From contig CP075497.1 of the NCBI GenBank assembly GCA_021613535.1, forward strand, positions 930,001-994,000: DNA of 64,000 nt. The letters are read 5' to 3'. Made by a program: the position numbers and the translations under genes. The notes under the pieces are model-generated. The model searched no databases. It was not told the DNA's origin and was given only the letters and a program-made list of their open reading frames with translations. The DNA comes from Adineta vaga. Its lineage: Eukaryota; Rotifera. Below are positions 31,703 through 42,218 of this stretch, in pieces. Numbering within the stretch: position 1 is the first letter of the stretch; the number at the start of each line of letters is the position of its first letter.

Positions 31703-33057
31703 GATTGATCAATAGAAATACGTCGATTCTTCTTATACTGAGAGAATACGGTTTGCTTGAAGTATTTATATTTCCTTTTTTTCACGTATAGGTGTGTTCG
31801 ATTTTATTCATACAATTCTTTTTCATTCTATTTATTCAACAATAAACGTCAATATTTCATAGTAACGCACTCATACAACATTACAAACATAGACGTTTTT
31901 ACTCTTTCAATTCTCTCTCCTAGCTTATTGACGACGTAAATAAAGAGAGAAAAGAAACACTTTAAGCACTATTAATATTATAATATCTCATTAGTTGTAA
32001 CTATGCCTTCCGGTATGTCGTTTATTTGTGCATTTTTAGTGTACTCAAAAAGTGAGTACACTATTAGAATCGGTCAGTATCAGAGATGGACAAGTCAGCG
32101 ATTTTTTGCCTCAAATCAAGTCAAGTCAAGTCACATTAAAATTGATTGATTGGGAAGCCATATAACCTATGAAAACTGAAAAAAACTTCCAACGGATCCG
32201 AATCTTGTCTTTATTTCAAGATTCATCTATTCTGAGGAAATAATTATTGATGTTAGTTATATTTTCCTGTTATATTTTGAACCAGAAAGCAAAATTGAAG
32301 TGCATAAAAGATTTTTACGCGATATATTTTTGGACTTGACTTAAGGGTGGGTGTGGGTATGAGTGAGAAAAAAAATTCGAATCGTTTTCTTGTATATAAA
32401 GTTTCTAGATCTATTTGTCTTAGTATTGATATGCGCAAAAAATACCTCTGTTCCACAGTCGAGGGTAAAGTTAGTTGTAGCGACGAGAGTTACTTATTTT
32501 ATTTCTTCTAGTAGCAGCCATATATTTTATTTCTTTCTTGACTGTTCGTCTTCATGGTAAAAGTATACACGCAGGTATTGGACTGTATATGTATCCTTTG
32601 AAATAAAAGAATAAACAACAAACAGATATGATCATGACGATCAAGACAAGACATACCAATTTGAATGCAATAATTCACTAAAGTTTTTAAACCGATATCT
32701 TCTACCATACTAATCAGACGTCTTCCAAAACATATCCATTCACTTAATAGATTGGTTAGTTGATGTTTTGTTTGTCAAGATTCTCAGTATTAACTGTTTT
32801 AGATGTGGTGGATTTTTCCGCTGATAATTTCAACGTAGATTGACCTTTAGTAGCTCCTATTATGGACATTTATGGTTCGAAAATGTCGTTGTTGTCGCAG
32901 AATAACCATACGTATAAAAACACTTCTTGCATGACGCAAACTTGTTGATGTTTTGATATTTATCGGGTCCTAATATCTTTGCTAGTAAGCCAAATGTAGA
33001 CCAACATGACGCATTTGAATTTTTTTATATTTCAAACAAATGGCGATACTATTTCCC
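31703..33057. other. Intergenic, 1.4 kb
   Basis: No supported gene. A G-rich half element (AAGGGTGGGTGTGGGTATG) lies at 32343-32361 and a short CAAGT-repeat (CAAATCAAGTCAAGTCAAGT) at about 32114-32133. On the minus strand near 32640-32770 a short open stretch (EWICFGRRLISMVEDIG) ends at a GTATGT; it could be one exon of something I cannot name. Confidence 0.4.
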
Positions 33058-33353
33058 AGGTCAATCATTCCGAAGGTCGGAAACGGCGCCTCAAACTACC
33101 AGAAACGGTTAGAAAACGGCAGTTTACTGCCTTAATTTTCACCTTATTTCATGGTGATCCGTTATTCCGGATTACGACTGCCGTTTTCGGCCGTTTCTTT
33201 CTACGAAATGACCATCTTTTTACACTGTATTTCTACACATTTCTGGGTTAACGGATTACGGCGAAGTATTAGCCCCGGTTTTCGCCGTTTTTCAACCGTT
33301 TAAGACAGTTTACGACACCGTTTGGTTGGACCTTGGCAATCATGTTTGACCAA
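33058..33353. repeat. Long diverged inverted repeat (foldback/MITE-like element)
   Basis: The left arm (about 33058-33125) contains GGTCAATCATTCCGAAGGTC and AAACGGTTAGAAAACGGC. The reverse complement of the right arm (about 33262-33353) contains GGTCAAACATGATTGCCAAG, GTC and AAACGGTTGAAAAACGGC in the same order. The element is clearly more GC-rich than its surroundings and rich in CCGTTT/AAACGG. A shorter internal pair (ACGGCAGT near 33115, ACTGCCGT near 33177) also exists. No coding capacity. It is a non-autonomous element of the inverted-repeat type; the family is unknown. Confidence 0.6.
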
Positions 33354-33484
33354 TAGTTTTTATTTATGAAACAAAATTAAGTAGTACGATACTTGAAAGA
33401 ACAAAAAAAGCATGTAAACATTTTTTAACCGACGACATACATTCGTTGAATGCTCTTATTTGTTTGTATTCATATTTTTCATTA

Positions 33485-34101
33485 TTAATATATGTTCATG
33501 ATAAATTGGGCTGTCGTTGTTATGCCACTAACAGGACTGTATTGATGTGGTTCTAATACAAGTGGTCGTAAAAATGGAAAGTCAGTTTCAATTATTATTT
33601 GATCTACAATATTTGTTTCACCAATTAACCTAGTACTAAATAATTTCTGTGATTCCAGATCATCTTGTGTAGTGATTGATCCATTTAAACCGATGAATGA
33701 ATTGTTAAAATAATTTAAGAAATTTGATATAACATTTAAATTGCTGTACGGGTTCACATAATGCCAATAAATGTTGTGGGTGTGTTTTAAATTCATCCAA
33801 CATAATTTGAAAAGAATTTTTTCTACCATCATGAAGAACGACTGAAATTTTTAATTGAGGTGCTGTTTTAAGTTGAGATCGAAATGTAAACAAATGCGAA
33901 TATCTACTTGTATCATCGTTTCCGTACTTCTCTACAGCGACCTTGTTTGTATTCAAAATTGAATTTATTTTCAAAAATATTTCCTAGTTGTTCTAATGCA
34001 CGTTCTGGAGTAAATGGAATATATTTTGGATGAATACCATATGCCGTAAACATTTTTATATTTCTTTTTACATGAACATATGTTGTAAAAACTTCCTTCA
34101 C
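33485..34101 (-). pseudogene. TatD-family metal-dependent DNase relic
   Basis: Three overlapping minus-strand frames together read like TatD: AYGIHPKYIPFTPERALEQL (the GIHP metal-binding block) in the first, ISVVLHDGRKNSFQIMLDEF (the 'VIHxR' block, here VLHD) in the second, and FIGLNGSITTQD plus IIIETDFPFLRP (the 'LETD.P' block) in the third. The frame shifts at about 33930 and 33720. The N-terminal 'DTHCH' strand is missing; upstream of the relic lies a TGTGGG-like half element. TatD enzymes are single-domain 3'-5' DNases acting in DNA degradation and repair. At least two frameshifts and the missing start mean this copy is dead. Confidence 0.7.
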
Positions 34102-36605
34102 AAATAGTATTCTTGCCAGTGTTATAGTGTGGGTGGGTGCAAGAGGAAGGCGAAGGTAACGATAAAGATGCTACTACGGAGGGTTCTCAGACAGCATCAT
34201 CCATTTCAATCTTGAACTGAAAGTTTTGGCTAAAGTGGTTCAATTGGAACTTTAACTGAAACTATGTGTTTGAAATGAATTCAAGTATCAAGTTTAGAAT
34301 AACTGAATAGTTAAATAATTGAATGGTTGAGTAATTGAATAGTTGAATAGTTGAATTAAACTTTCAATTGCGACGTTACTAACACCCTCACATCCACCCT
34401 CACCCATGAAAACAATTTCTATATTTGTTCTTAATTTTCTTTCAATTCATTTCTATGAAAGACTTTCGAAAGTCTATAAATAATAAATAGATAACGCTCA
34501 TCCTGGGGATTCGCTTCCCTTTCATGAAAGAATTGCAATTAGGCTCAAGATACTCAAATACTTTGAATGAGAAGCAACATGATGCAAACGTCGCCAGAAT
34601 CTCTACTTAAAAAACATTTCTTCAATGAACTCAGTAGCTCTATTAAAGAATTCACAGTCAGAATTTTTTCCTTCATGCTTAATAACAAGTTCTTTTCAGT
34701 TTCTCAAGAATTATAATAAATAACGCATTGCAAATACCACTGAACCTTTAATGACAGCGTCTGGTCAGGCCTGTGAACGCACGCATAGGTTAAGTTAAGC
34801 ATTTGCTTTGGTTCATGAACCAAATTACTTGACTACTATCCAAAAAGTGGAAGTACTATTCCATGAGTGGCTAAGAATCTATCGTGTTGTTCAAGCATAG
34901 TTCTTCATATATTTGCAGTGTTACTTATATGACTGAGGCCTTTAAACATTCAGCAGTAGGATTGGGATCAGGTTCCTTATTCTTATTCACATATTTCTGC
35001 TAAAATTTCTTTAAAAAATCTGACTTATAGTTGTCAATAGTATTCAGATTCCTTGATTTCTAGTTTCCATGATGCAACTAGTATTAACCGTGACCCGTCA
35101 AAATCAGAATTACTAAATAGTTCTAAAGACATATATTTCAACCATGAGCATCATCTGATATATCACCTCTGATTCAGATTTGAAATAAAAAGTTACGTAA
35201 ACGCTTTTTTCAGACCGAACACAACAGAATCGCTCAACCACAGTGAATCAAAAAGAAGTAACTTCAAATTCGAGTTCCTCTACCCCGATTACTCTTCGGT
35301 CAATACATAAAGAGAAGTTCCAAGTCGAAGTAATTCTTTTTAATTAAACAACAAATTCAATTTTATTTAATCTTTTAACGGAAAGAAAAGAATAATAAAA
35401 ATCCTATTTAAATATAATTAATAAATATTCTGATTTATACGAGTATATCTATTAATTCGTGTTCCATGTTCCAAATTGATCCATAGTTTTACATCGAACA
35501 ATTATCGACGCGAAGAGGCAGAAAAAGCCATCACTTTTTTTTTAAATTTCACATATTTAAGAACAAGAAATATTATATCTCTCGCTACAACTATCTCATT
35601 ATATCCCTAAAGTTGTCTAGTTTCATTCATTAATATTGTCTTTTCTCTCTTTTTTTACTGAGAGTGAACGCTCCTTGACTTTTCTTGATCAATCTGTCAT
35701 TTTCTATAATCTTTCACTCTCTCTGATTAATCCGTTGGATAAAGAAAATGTTTTCTTCTAGTTTTTGACAGAAACACAACAATAAAGAAGAAGAAGAGAT
35801 TGTCACGACGATGATAACTATTTTCTTTTCTATTAAAATTTCATATCTCCTTCTCTCTCTTTGTCTTGTTATCTTCCTGATAATCATCTATCACTTGATC
35901 CTTGAAGTTATAATTTCTGTCACTCCCTGTATGATAACTAGATCAATACTCTGGAAGTATTGAAAAAATTTAAAAAATTCATTTCAGACCGACTTTTTCT
36001 GCGGATTTATTTTGAGAATGTATTGAGGGTAGCAGCCAGTTCAAATGAGTACAGATCCAGAAAAATTAGGTTCGTCCAAATTCATGTTTAGGTATAATCT
36101 AAATACTTTAATTTTTAATAATCTATAAATAACATCGACTAATGGTTGAGAGTTGTATAAGAAAAAAAGATTTTGAATACTTAACGAATGTGTCAGTCAA
36201 TGTTGACCGAGAAAAATCTGTTCATCTTATAGACGTTGCCATCGAGTGAAAAGTTAAGTCATATCTTTTTTTTCTTTGCACTTATGCAACCTTATGTCTT
36301 TCAATGTTTCTCTTTCTATCTTCGATAGTGTGGTTTGTCACTGCAAAAAATTGAATGCAGAGAAAACGACAAATATTTTTGTGTTACACTGTCTTCTTAA
36401 AATGTTCTCGAATACTCAACATATGAATCATTGATCTTCTCTTTGTACAGTTGTTCATCTTTCGATTTAATGCCATATGTGAAATATATTTCTACACACA
36501 TTCAATATCTGTGGATTCTTTCAACGTCTCATGTCAAGAAAGAATCTATGTATTTCTGTTTAGTCGTTATCATTCTAGAGAATCTTGCGTCGATTACAAT
36601 CTTTG
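34102..36605. other. Intergenic, 2.5 kb; split foldback element and AT minisatellite
   Basis: TGTGGG-like halves lie at about 34127-34140 and 34383-34407, 240 bp apart, enclosing a degenerate minisatellite of units like GAATAGTTGAATAATT (about 34300-34360). The rest is AT-rich upstream sequence of the GPCR gene without recognisable coding regions. Confidence 0.45.
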
Positions 36606-37589
36606 ATGGCTAATGAATTCAATGTAACAGCCCATACAAACGGTAGTTGGTGGACGATGCCACTAGAATTGCTCCAACTCACGTTTAATGGTGTTGGTCT
36701 GTTCAGCAGTATTATATTCATATCAATCGTTGCCAGTCAACATGAACTACGACAGAATCTGGCTTTACTACTTGCAGCCAATTTGAGTATGGGCGGACTT
36801 GTATTTTGCGGTCCATTCATGATTCAAGTTTCCTACATGTTAATTAATTCTGTGCCCGACAGATTCTGTTCGTTTCGAGGTTATTTATACGTGACTGGTC
36901 TCGTCTATACATTTCAAGCAACTACATTGCAAACTGTACATCGACTCTTCGTTACGGTATTTGTTCATCATCGTCAATTACAAAACCGTTGGCTGTTCTT
37001 ATTCTTAGCTTTGATACAATTCTTGGTTTCCCTTACAGCACTATTACCATTGTTATTAGGAGGTCATTTTGCATATTTGCACGATGGCAAAGTGTGTTAC
37101 ATAGCTTTCAATGATCTTTTCGGTATTTTATATCCATCGTCTATTTTTTACTTTTTTCCATTAATTGTTCAATTATTATTATCTTGTTGGATACTTCGAC
37201 ACATCTCACACGAAGCGCAAGCAGGTCGCGCGCATATCAACGTTATGAGACGCGTCCGAAAAGAGCGACGAGTTTTAATTCGTCTGGCTATACCAGTTAC
37301 TCTTATACTCGGTGTCGGACTTATTTATTTTGTGTTCGTTTTTGGAACATTAGTCACCAGTTCATCTTGGAAAGCTCCACCCTATGCGCTCCATCTCAGT
37401 TTAATGGGCATTTCTGCTGCGACGGGTGCAGGCATGTTGACTAACGCGATTATTAACAAAAAAGTTTGGAAAATTATTTGTTCGATTTTTCACTGTTCTA
37501 TTAACTGTCGTGGACAAAATACCGTTCATATCATCGTTCAACAGCGTATTACAGCCCATCAAAGAACTAGAATAAGAACCGATAACTAA
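36606..37589 (+). CDS. Rhodopsin-like seven-TM receptor (GPCR, bdelloid type)
   Basis: 327 aa from the Met at 36606; the open frame extends slightly upstream without a Met. The N-terminus has two sequons (NVT, NGS). Seven hydrophobic segments follow; TM1 starts LLQLTFNGVGLFSSIIFISI, TM2 contains LALLLAANLSMGG and TM3 is followed by LQTVHRLFVTV in place of DRY. A Cys before TM3 (RFCSF) and one in the second extracellular loop (KVCYIAF) can form the usual disulphide. TM6 follows a basic loop (RRVRKERRVL) and TM7 ends MLTNAIINKKVWK, corresponding to NPxxY-like ends of the family. The C-tail has Cys residues (CSIFHCSINC) that could be palmitoylated. Ligand unknown, probably a peptide or odorant receptor. 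Intronless and intact. Confidence 0.75.
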   Translation: MANEFNVTAHTNGSWWTMPLELLQLTFNGVGLFSSIIFISIVASQHELRQNLALLLAANLSMGGLVFCGPFMIQVSYMLINSVPDRFCSFRGYLYVTGLVYTFQATTLQTVHRLFVTVFVHHRQLQNRWLFLFLALIQFLVSLTALLPLLLGGHFAYLHDGKVCYIAFNDLFGILYPSSIFYFFPLIVQLLLSCWILRHISHEAQAGRAHINVMRRVRKERRVLIRLAIPVTLILGVGLIYFVFVFGTLVTSSSWKAPPYALHLSLMGISAATGAGMLTNAIINKKVWKIICSIFHCSINCRGQNTVHIIVQQRITAHQRTRIRTDN

Positions 37590-38113
37590 ATTATTCAAAC
37601 AAGAGCACATCATTTTACTTAATAAGAAAATTCGTTTGAAACTATTTCATTTGACTTGTTTGAATCTATGTACATCATATAAAATACTTCAACTTAAGTT
37701 AAGTCTATAGCTGTTACATCAATTAAATTGTTTCTTAGAACAAATATAAAATATTGAAGAATAAATTAATCAAAAATTATTTTGAAATGTATCCAATATC
37801 TCGTGTAAGACGTAGGGATCCATAAGATGAATAATTTGTATCAGTCCATATCTGAACAAGTGATCTCGATCTAGAAAGAAACAAAGGATAAATTATATTA
37901 TTATTATATAAGAAGAACAAGAGAACAAAATGTTGAATATATATTTAATAACAGAGAACTAGTTTATCATTCGTCACTCAATAGAAATCTAAAGATACTA
38001 ATAAAATAAAATTGAAAAAGAAAAGAATGTAATTATTGATAAAGTAAGACAAAGTTAGATTTTTCCAAATAAAAAGTCTTTCTTTTGATTATCTTTACGA
38101 GAATATAATATTG
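37590..38113. other. Intergenic between GPCR gene and tRNA-Asp
   Basis: AT-rich; nothing recognised. Confidence 0.4.
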
Positions 38114-38185
38114 TCCGCGGTAGTATAGTGGTGAGTATCCCCGCCTGTCACGCGGGAAACCGGGGTTCGATTCCCCGCCGCGGAG
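38114..38185 (+). tRNA. tRNA-Asp (anticodon GTC)
   Basis: 72 nt. The acceptor stem TCCGCGG pairs with CCGCGGA and the discriminator is G. The D-arm is AGTATAGTGGTGAGT; the anticodon stem CCCGC/GCGGG closes the loop CTGTCAC, giving GTC (Asp). The T-arm is CCGGGGTTCGATTCCCCG. Complete; a T-run follows at 38189, as expected for RNA polymerase III termination. Confidence 0.95.
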
Positions 38186-38310
38186 TAATTCTTTTTTTTT
38201 CTTTTTCTTATTATTTTTAGAAAACGAAATGAGATATTATTTAGTCTAGAGTAAATGTTTTTCATTTCTCAATGATTAGATTGAATTATTTAATGAGAAG
38301 GTCATTGATC

Positions 38311-38382
38311 AGCAGCGTGGCGCAGTGGAAGCGTGCTGGGCTCATAACTCAGAGGTCGGTAGATCGAAACTACTCGCTGCTA
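38311..38382 (+). tRNA. Initiator tRNA-Met (anticodon CAT)
   Basis: 72 nt. The acceptor stem AGCAGCG pairs with CGCTGCT (A1-U72 pair), discriminator A. The anticodon stem CTGGG/CTCAG closes the loop CTCATAA, giving CAT. The T-loop reads ATCGAAA instead of TTCGA, i.e. A54 and A60, the hallmark of eukaryotic initiator tRNA. A T-run follows at about 38389. It lies 125 bp from tRNA-Asp. Confidence 0.93.
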
Positions 38383-39431
38383 TTTACCTTTTTTTTCTTT
38401 TCTCGTAGAACAAAGGCAAGAGCAAATAATTGTAATTTCATATTTTTGCATCATAAGAACAATGTAGAAGTTTGTTTTTGATAAATTAGTTTGAAAATGA
38501 ATGCAAAATCGATGTTCACTACTTCTACAAATAAAATTTGATACCAAAATCTTTTTTCTTTTTATTTGAGTTTCAATCTCGTATTTCTTTTGTTGAAATT
38601 TGTCGATAGTTTGTAGAAAAATATTTTTTCAATTCAGAGTTTTATTACAGTTTGATTTTATGTATGAAGATTGTTACAAAGCTTAGAAAATTGTGAATTT
38701 GAAATAGCATTTAAAAAACTGTGCGATTATGGATACAACGTACTTTACCTTTGAAATGTTGTTAACATGTAGTTTCAATAGCAAACATAATAAAACACGA
38801 GATCTTTTCAATCAGAATATCAATATTAGAAATAAAAAAGTAAAAGGAAAATAAATATAAATACAATTCTTAAACAAACAATTTTATTCCTGTTCAATTA
38901 ATATAAAGAAGAATAAATCTAAAAAATCCAACATCATCGTCAAAGTCAAACTCTAGATAATTCTTGAAGGTGTGGATGTGACTGATGATCTTCTTCTGCC
39001 TTTAACCCACATCCTCATATTAGTTTGAATTTAGATTAATCTGTAAGAATTTTAAAAAGTATTGTTTGCTACTGAGTGCAATGAAACTCTTTCTGAGTAA
39101 TTACATGTTGTCAAACTTTATTCTGACAAAATAGTATTGAATGAATAGACGATGAAAAGATGTACGAATAAATCATACTGCAATATTTTAATAACTGAAC
39201 TGATATCTTTTCGATCATTTTATTTTCGTCATTTTTTACGTGTCGTTTATCATATCGATAGAAAAAAAAAAGATTTTCCAACTATTTGACTAATAATTGT
39301 AAAAACCTACTTTTTAAATAAATCATTCTTTTCTTATCATTAGTGATAAAAACAGGACTCTTCTTCGTTTCTCATTCACCACATAGTTATTCTCCATTTA
39401 CTTATCTGACTTGTTTCTTTGTTTTCAAACA
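38383..39431. other. Intergenic, 1 kb; foldback element
   Basis: AT-rich; contains a foldback element (38963-39017). No gene recognised. Confidence 0.5.
38963..39017. repeat. TGTGGG-type foldback element (copy 14, worn)
   Basis: TTGAAGGTGTGGATGTG arm and AACCCACATCCTCA arm. Confidence 0.55.
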
Positions 39432-39958
39432 GCAAAATATTGTCTTGTGGTGAGACGGGTAATCATCAAGGATGTCCTTTAATGAAAGTCATCGAAGCCT
39501 ATATGGGTCCTATTTTTCCTGCTGGGTTCTCAGATGGAGATCATCCAACGGTTGGTCTCATCCTTCTCGGAAATACAGGTATAGGCAAATCATTTCTTGC
39601 CAATATTTTAATCGGCATAGATACCTTTGAACATCGATGTGGTACAAACAGTGTCACTCACGAAACATGTTGGGATAGCTTCCTCGCTTTTGGACGAGTT
39701 TATATGGTCTTCAACGTATCCGGACTGATTGAGTGTGACCAAGCAGCGATCGAACGCAATAAAATTCAAATTCAAAGAGCATTTGAAAAACACCCTTATT
39801 CTTTCGTTGATCGTATAGATACGAAGAGTTGGTTGCAAAGAGGACAGTTACGCATGAAACAGCTCCAAGAGGAGATAAGTAGAAAACAAGACGCTTTCGA
39901 GGCAAAAAATCGTGAACTGCAAGCTCTGCAAACGACAACAAGAAATGAGAAGACATGA
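39432..39958 (+). pseudogene. AIG1/GIMAP-like GTPase with an internal deletion
   Basis: The exon begins after an acceptor-like TTTTCAAACAG. It reads SCGETGNHQGCPLMKVIEAYMG at its start, then a P-loop LLGNTGIGKS (Walker A, G1), a SVTHET region (G2-like Thr), and VFNVSGLIE (G3-like). Right after QIQRAFEKHPYS the protein goes directly to a Lys/Glu-rich coiled coil (LRMKQLQEEISRKQDAFEAK). In related bdelloid GTPases as I recall, about 100 residues carrying the rest of the G domain, including the NxxD/G4 guanine-specificity motif, lie between these parts. The frame is open across the junction, so the deletion is in frame, but it should not bind GTP specifically. No upstream exon with a start was found. 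Confidence 0.6.
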
Positions 39959-40128
39959 TATTTGCGTCATTCTCTAATTTCAAGTTAACCAAGAAATTAT
40001 TTTAATGTCGAGACAATGCTTCGGGATTTTTTTTCTTATCCTAATGATGAAACAAATAAAAAGCTCAATTTCTGATCTCTAATAGAATGATTTTGTCGCC
40101 AGGGTCAAATATTCCGCATTTTGGAGAC

Positions 40129-40147
40129 GCACCCACACCCACCCCAT
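40129..40147. repeat. TGTGGG-type half element
   Basis: CGCACCCACACCCACCCCAT, a single C-rich arm with no partner within 100 bp. Confidence 0.4.
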
Positions 40148-40154
40148 ATCTACT

Positions 40155-40715
40155 TTTTTGTCACTGGAACAGCTCGTTACATCTTTTTCGGGTCTCAATT
40201 CTTACATCAATGCATTAATTCGATATAATGATATCAATATTCTACGATCATTTCCTACTGTAATTGATCGCCTGAAAATTACAAATGATAAACTAGTTGA
40301 TTTAACACAATTAACCGATTTGCATAGACTTACATTGGAATACGGTACTCAGACACAGTTCAATAGTAGTATTCGTCCGCAATTTTGCCCTTACTTGAAA
40401 TTCTTCATATTGAAGGTAATAAACTACAATAAAAAAAAGTAATAACTTTAATCTTATCTTATATGTAGGAGTTTATACGACTTCACGTGAAGATGCAGAA
40501 ACAATAAGTAATTTATTCAAAATTGTTTTATCTAATGGTTTTCCACGACTTCGAACATGTATAGCATTAGATATTGGAACTTTCACATATAATGAAACAT
40601 GGATAGAAACACCAAAACTTCGTACTCTTAATCTGGCAATGGCGACAAACGAAGATAGGGAAAAACTTCAATCAAAATTTTCATATATAAATCAAATCAC
40701 ACATTAAGAACATTC
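40155..40715 (+). pseudogene. F-box/LRR-type gene relic (C-terminal part)
   Basis: The forward frame reads FSGLNSYINALIRYNDINIL, then DRLKITN, LTQLTDLHRLTLEYGT, RPQFCPYLKFFILK, and after a possible intron (GTAATA...TATGTAG) GFPRLRTCIALDIG, IETPKLRTLNLAM and a stop. These are Leu-spaced segments like the C-terminal halves of bdelloid F-box proteins ('F..LN..FN.LI...', 'L..L..L.I'). The phase does not match across the apparent intron and no F-box remains. Dead copy; family moderately sure. Confidence 0.5.
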
Positions 40716-40949
40716 ATTATCCAATCCAGGTATGAGTCTTCTAATCTCCTATAAAATCACCGAAACGAATATCATATAAGTATAAAAATATTGAATTTTG
40801 TTTCATTGTTTTTCTTGCAGATAATCCTTACAATCGAAGTCACCGTTTTCGTTCAGAATATCAAAAACTTCAAGCATTAGAATTGGAAAATAAGTTCATA
40901 CTTGATGTTTCTCCTACAAGGCAGTACTTCGATGGTTATAATCCACCAC

Positions 40950-41195
40950 CTCTTTTTAAAAACTCAAAAATCACTCAACGACCTACTTACCCAGATGACA
41001 CAATCATCTTAGGTCGAATTACCGCAAGAATTTCCATTTAGACCTCCCAAAATAACATGTTTGGATCGACTCTATCATCCATAAGTTGAAACGTCAGGCA
41101 AATTATGTGGCTATGGAGGCGGTTTTCGTTATGAAGAAGTTTTCACACCATCAAAAACGTTGCAGAGTATAATTGAAAGTCCTTATACAGGTTAG
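40950..41195 (+). pseudogene. Second ubiquitin-conjugating (E2-like) relic
   Basis: About 41012-41195 reads LPQEFPFRPPKITCLDRLYHP, a stop, then VETSGKLCGYGG and SKTLQSIIESPYTG. This follows the E2 core 'YPF.PP.V.F.T.(I/L)YHPN(I/V)...G.ICLDIL...W.P..TL..VL.SI.SL' with the stop (TAA or TGA depending on frame) at the HPN motif. The catalytic Cys position (KLC) is present. It is frameshifted from the segment before it (PTYPDDTIILGRI). It resembles the first E2 relic at 6290-6441, which retains the preceding part of the fold. Confidence 0.55.
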
Positions 41196-41676
41196 TCGTC
41201 TCACAATTTCGAATGTCATCAAGAATATTGTAATGAATATCGAACATACAGTAAGAAAGCATATTCGAAATGAATTAAAAGATTATCTTTTTATTCGTTT
41301 TCTCTTTAATAAAAAAAGTTAAAATCACGGTGAACTTTTAAGGCTGTATAATTTTAGAACCTATTTTGATGCTTCCTCGTATTGCTAATTATGAATCTTT
41401 CAATTGCAAAATGTTTTGAATATAAAATCGAACTGATCATCAGTCCTGTTGCACTATTTATCTTATCTATGTCCCGCCTGTTCATTACAACATTGCCTAA
41501 ATGCGTGAAAAAAGCATCACAGAATCTATGGTTTATTTCTTTTCTTAGCAACGACAAACAAATTAATAATCAATTATTAAATTAATCTAATGACAGAAGT
41601 TGTTTATTTGACGACATACCGGTGCCTTCTCTATGCTTTATTACATGGAAAGCAAGTAAAAATGTAAATATTACCT
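41196..41676. other. Intergenic, no gene recognised
   Basis: AT-rich; overlapping frames on both strands at 41354-41585 show no motif. Confidence 0.4.
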
Positions 41677-42218
41677 CTAACTTCCATTTAGATGCGAATT
41701 ATGCAAAGTATTCTGTTGTTTTAATGTGTTCTTTGACGCAAATGTCTGATCCGTTCTTATCATCGTCGGTTGTGATACAACTACATCTAGAATAAGAATA
41801 GAAATACTCAATTATATATAACACTTATTATTGAAGTATACATACTTGAAGATGAATTCAAACGAAAATCAAGTTCACGTGCTTCTTGACATATAGCACA
41901 CGAAGAACAAAATGTTGTTACCAAACAATCATCACAATCTTCTAGAAGATCAAACCGTTCACGTAAAGCTTTTCGTTTAGTCATATGTACTAGACAGCAA
42001 AAGCTATGTTCTGATAATAACCAATATATAAAGCATGAACCAAAACAACTACTTTCATCGATACGTTCAGCATTTTGACCGTAGAGGCACACTGAACAAA
42101 AGCAACCATAAAGACAAATATCACCATCATCAAAACAATCGAAAAGAGCACCTAATGAATTTTTTAATTATATATTGATTGAATTCAATTCAATTAACTT
42201 ACTACTCCATTGGTTCAT
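41677..42218 (-). CDS. PLAC8-family Cys-rich protein (3 exons)
   Basis: Exons: 42218-42203 (16 nt: Met-Asn-Gln-Trp-Ser plus one base), 42151-41846, 41786-41677; introns of 51 and 59 bp, GT-AG. Coding 432 nt, 143 aa. The PLAC8 core is clear: MNQWSS then GALFDCFDDGDICLYGCFC, CLYGQNAERID, a hydrophobic stretch (CFIYWLLS), RERFDLLEDCDDCLVTTFCS and CAICQEARELDFR. PLAC8/cornifelin/FCR1-type proteins are small, Cys-rich, palmitoylated or membrane-inserted proteins linked in other organisms to metal transport or cell size. The last exon adds a Ser/Thr/Gln-rich tail (VVVSQPTMIRTDQTF). Intact. Confidence 0.85.

Noticed and set aside
32508-32770. Short reverse exon-like stretch (EWICFGRRLISMVEDIG)
   Set aside because: A donor-like GTATGT follows, but no partner exon or family could be found.
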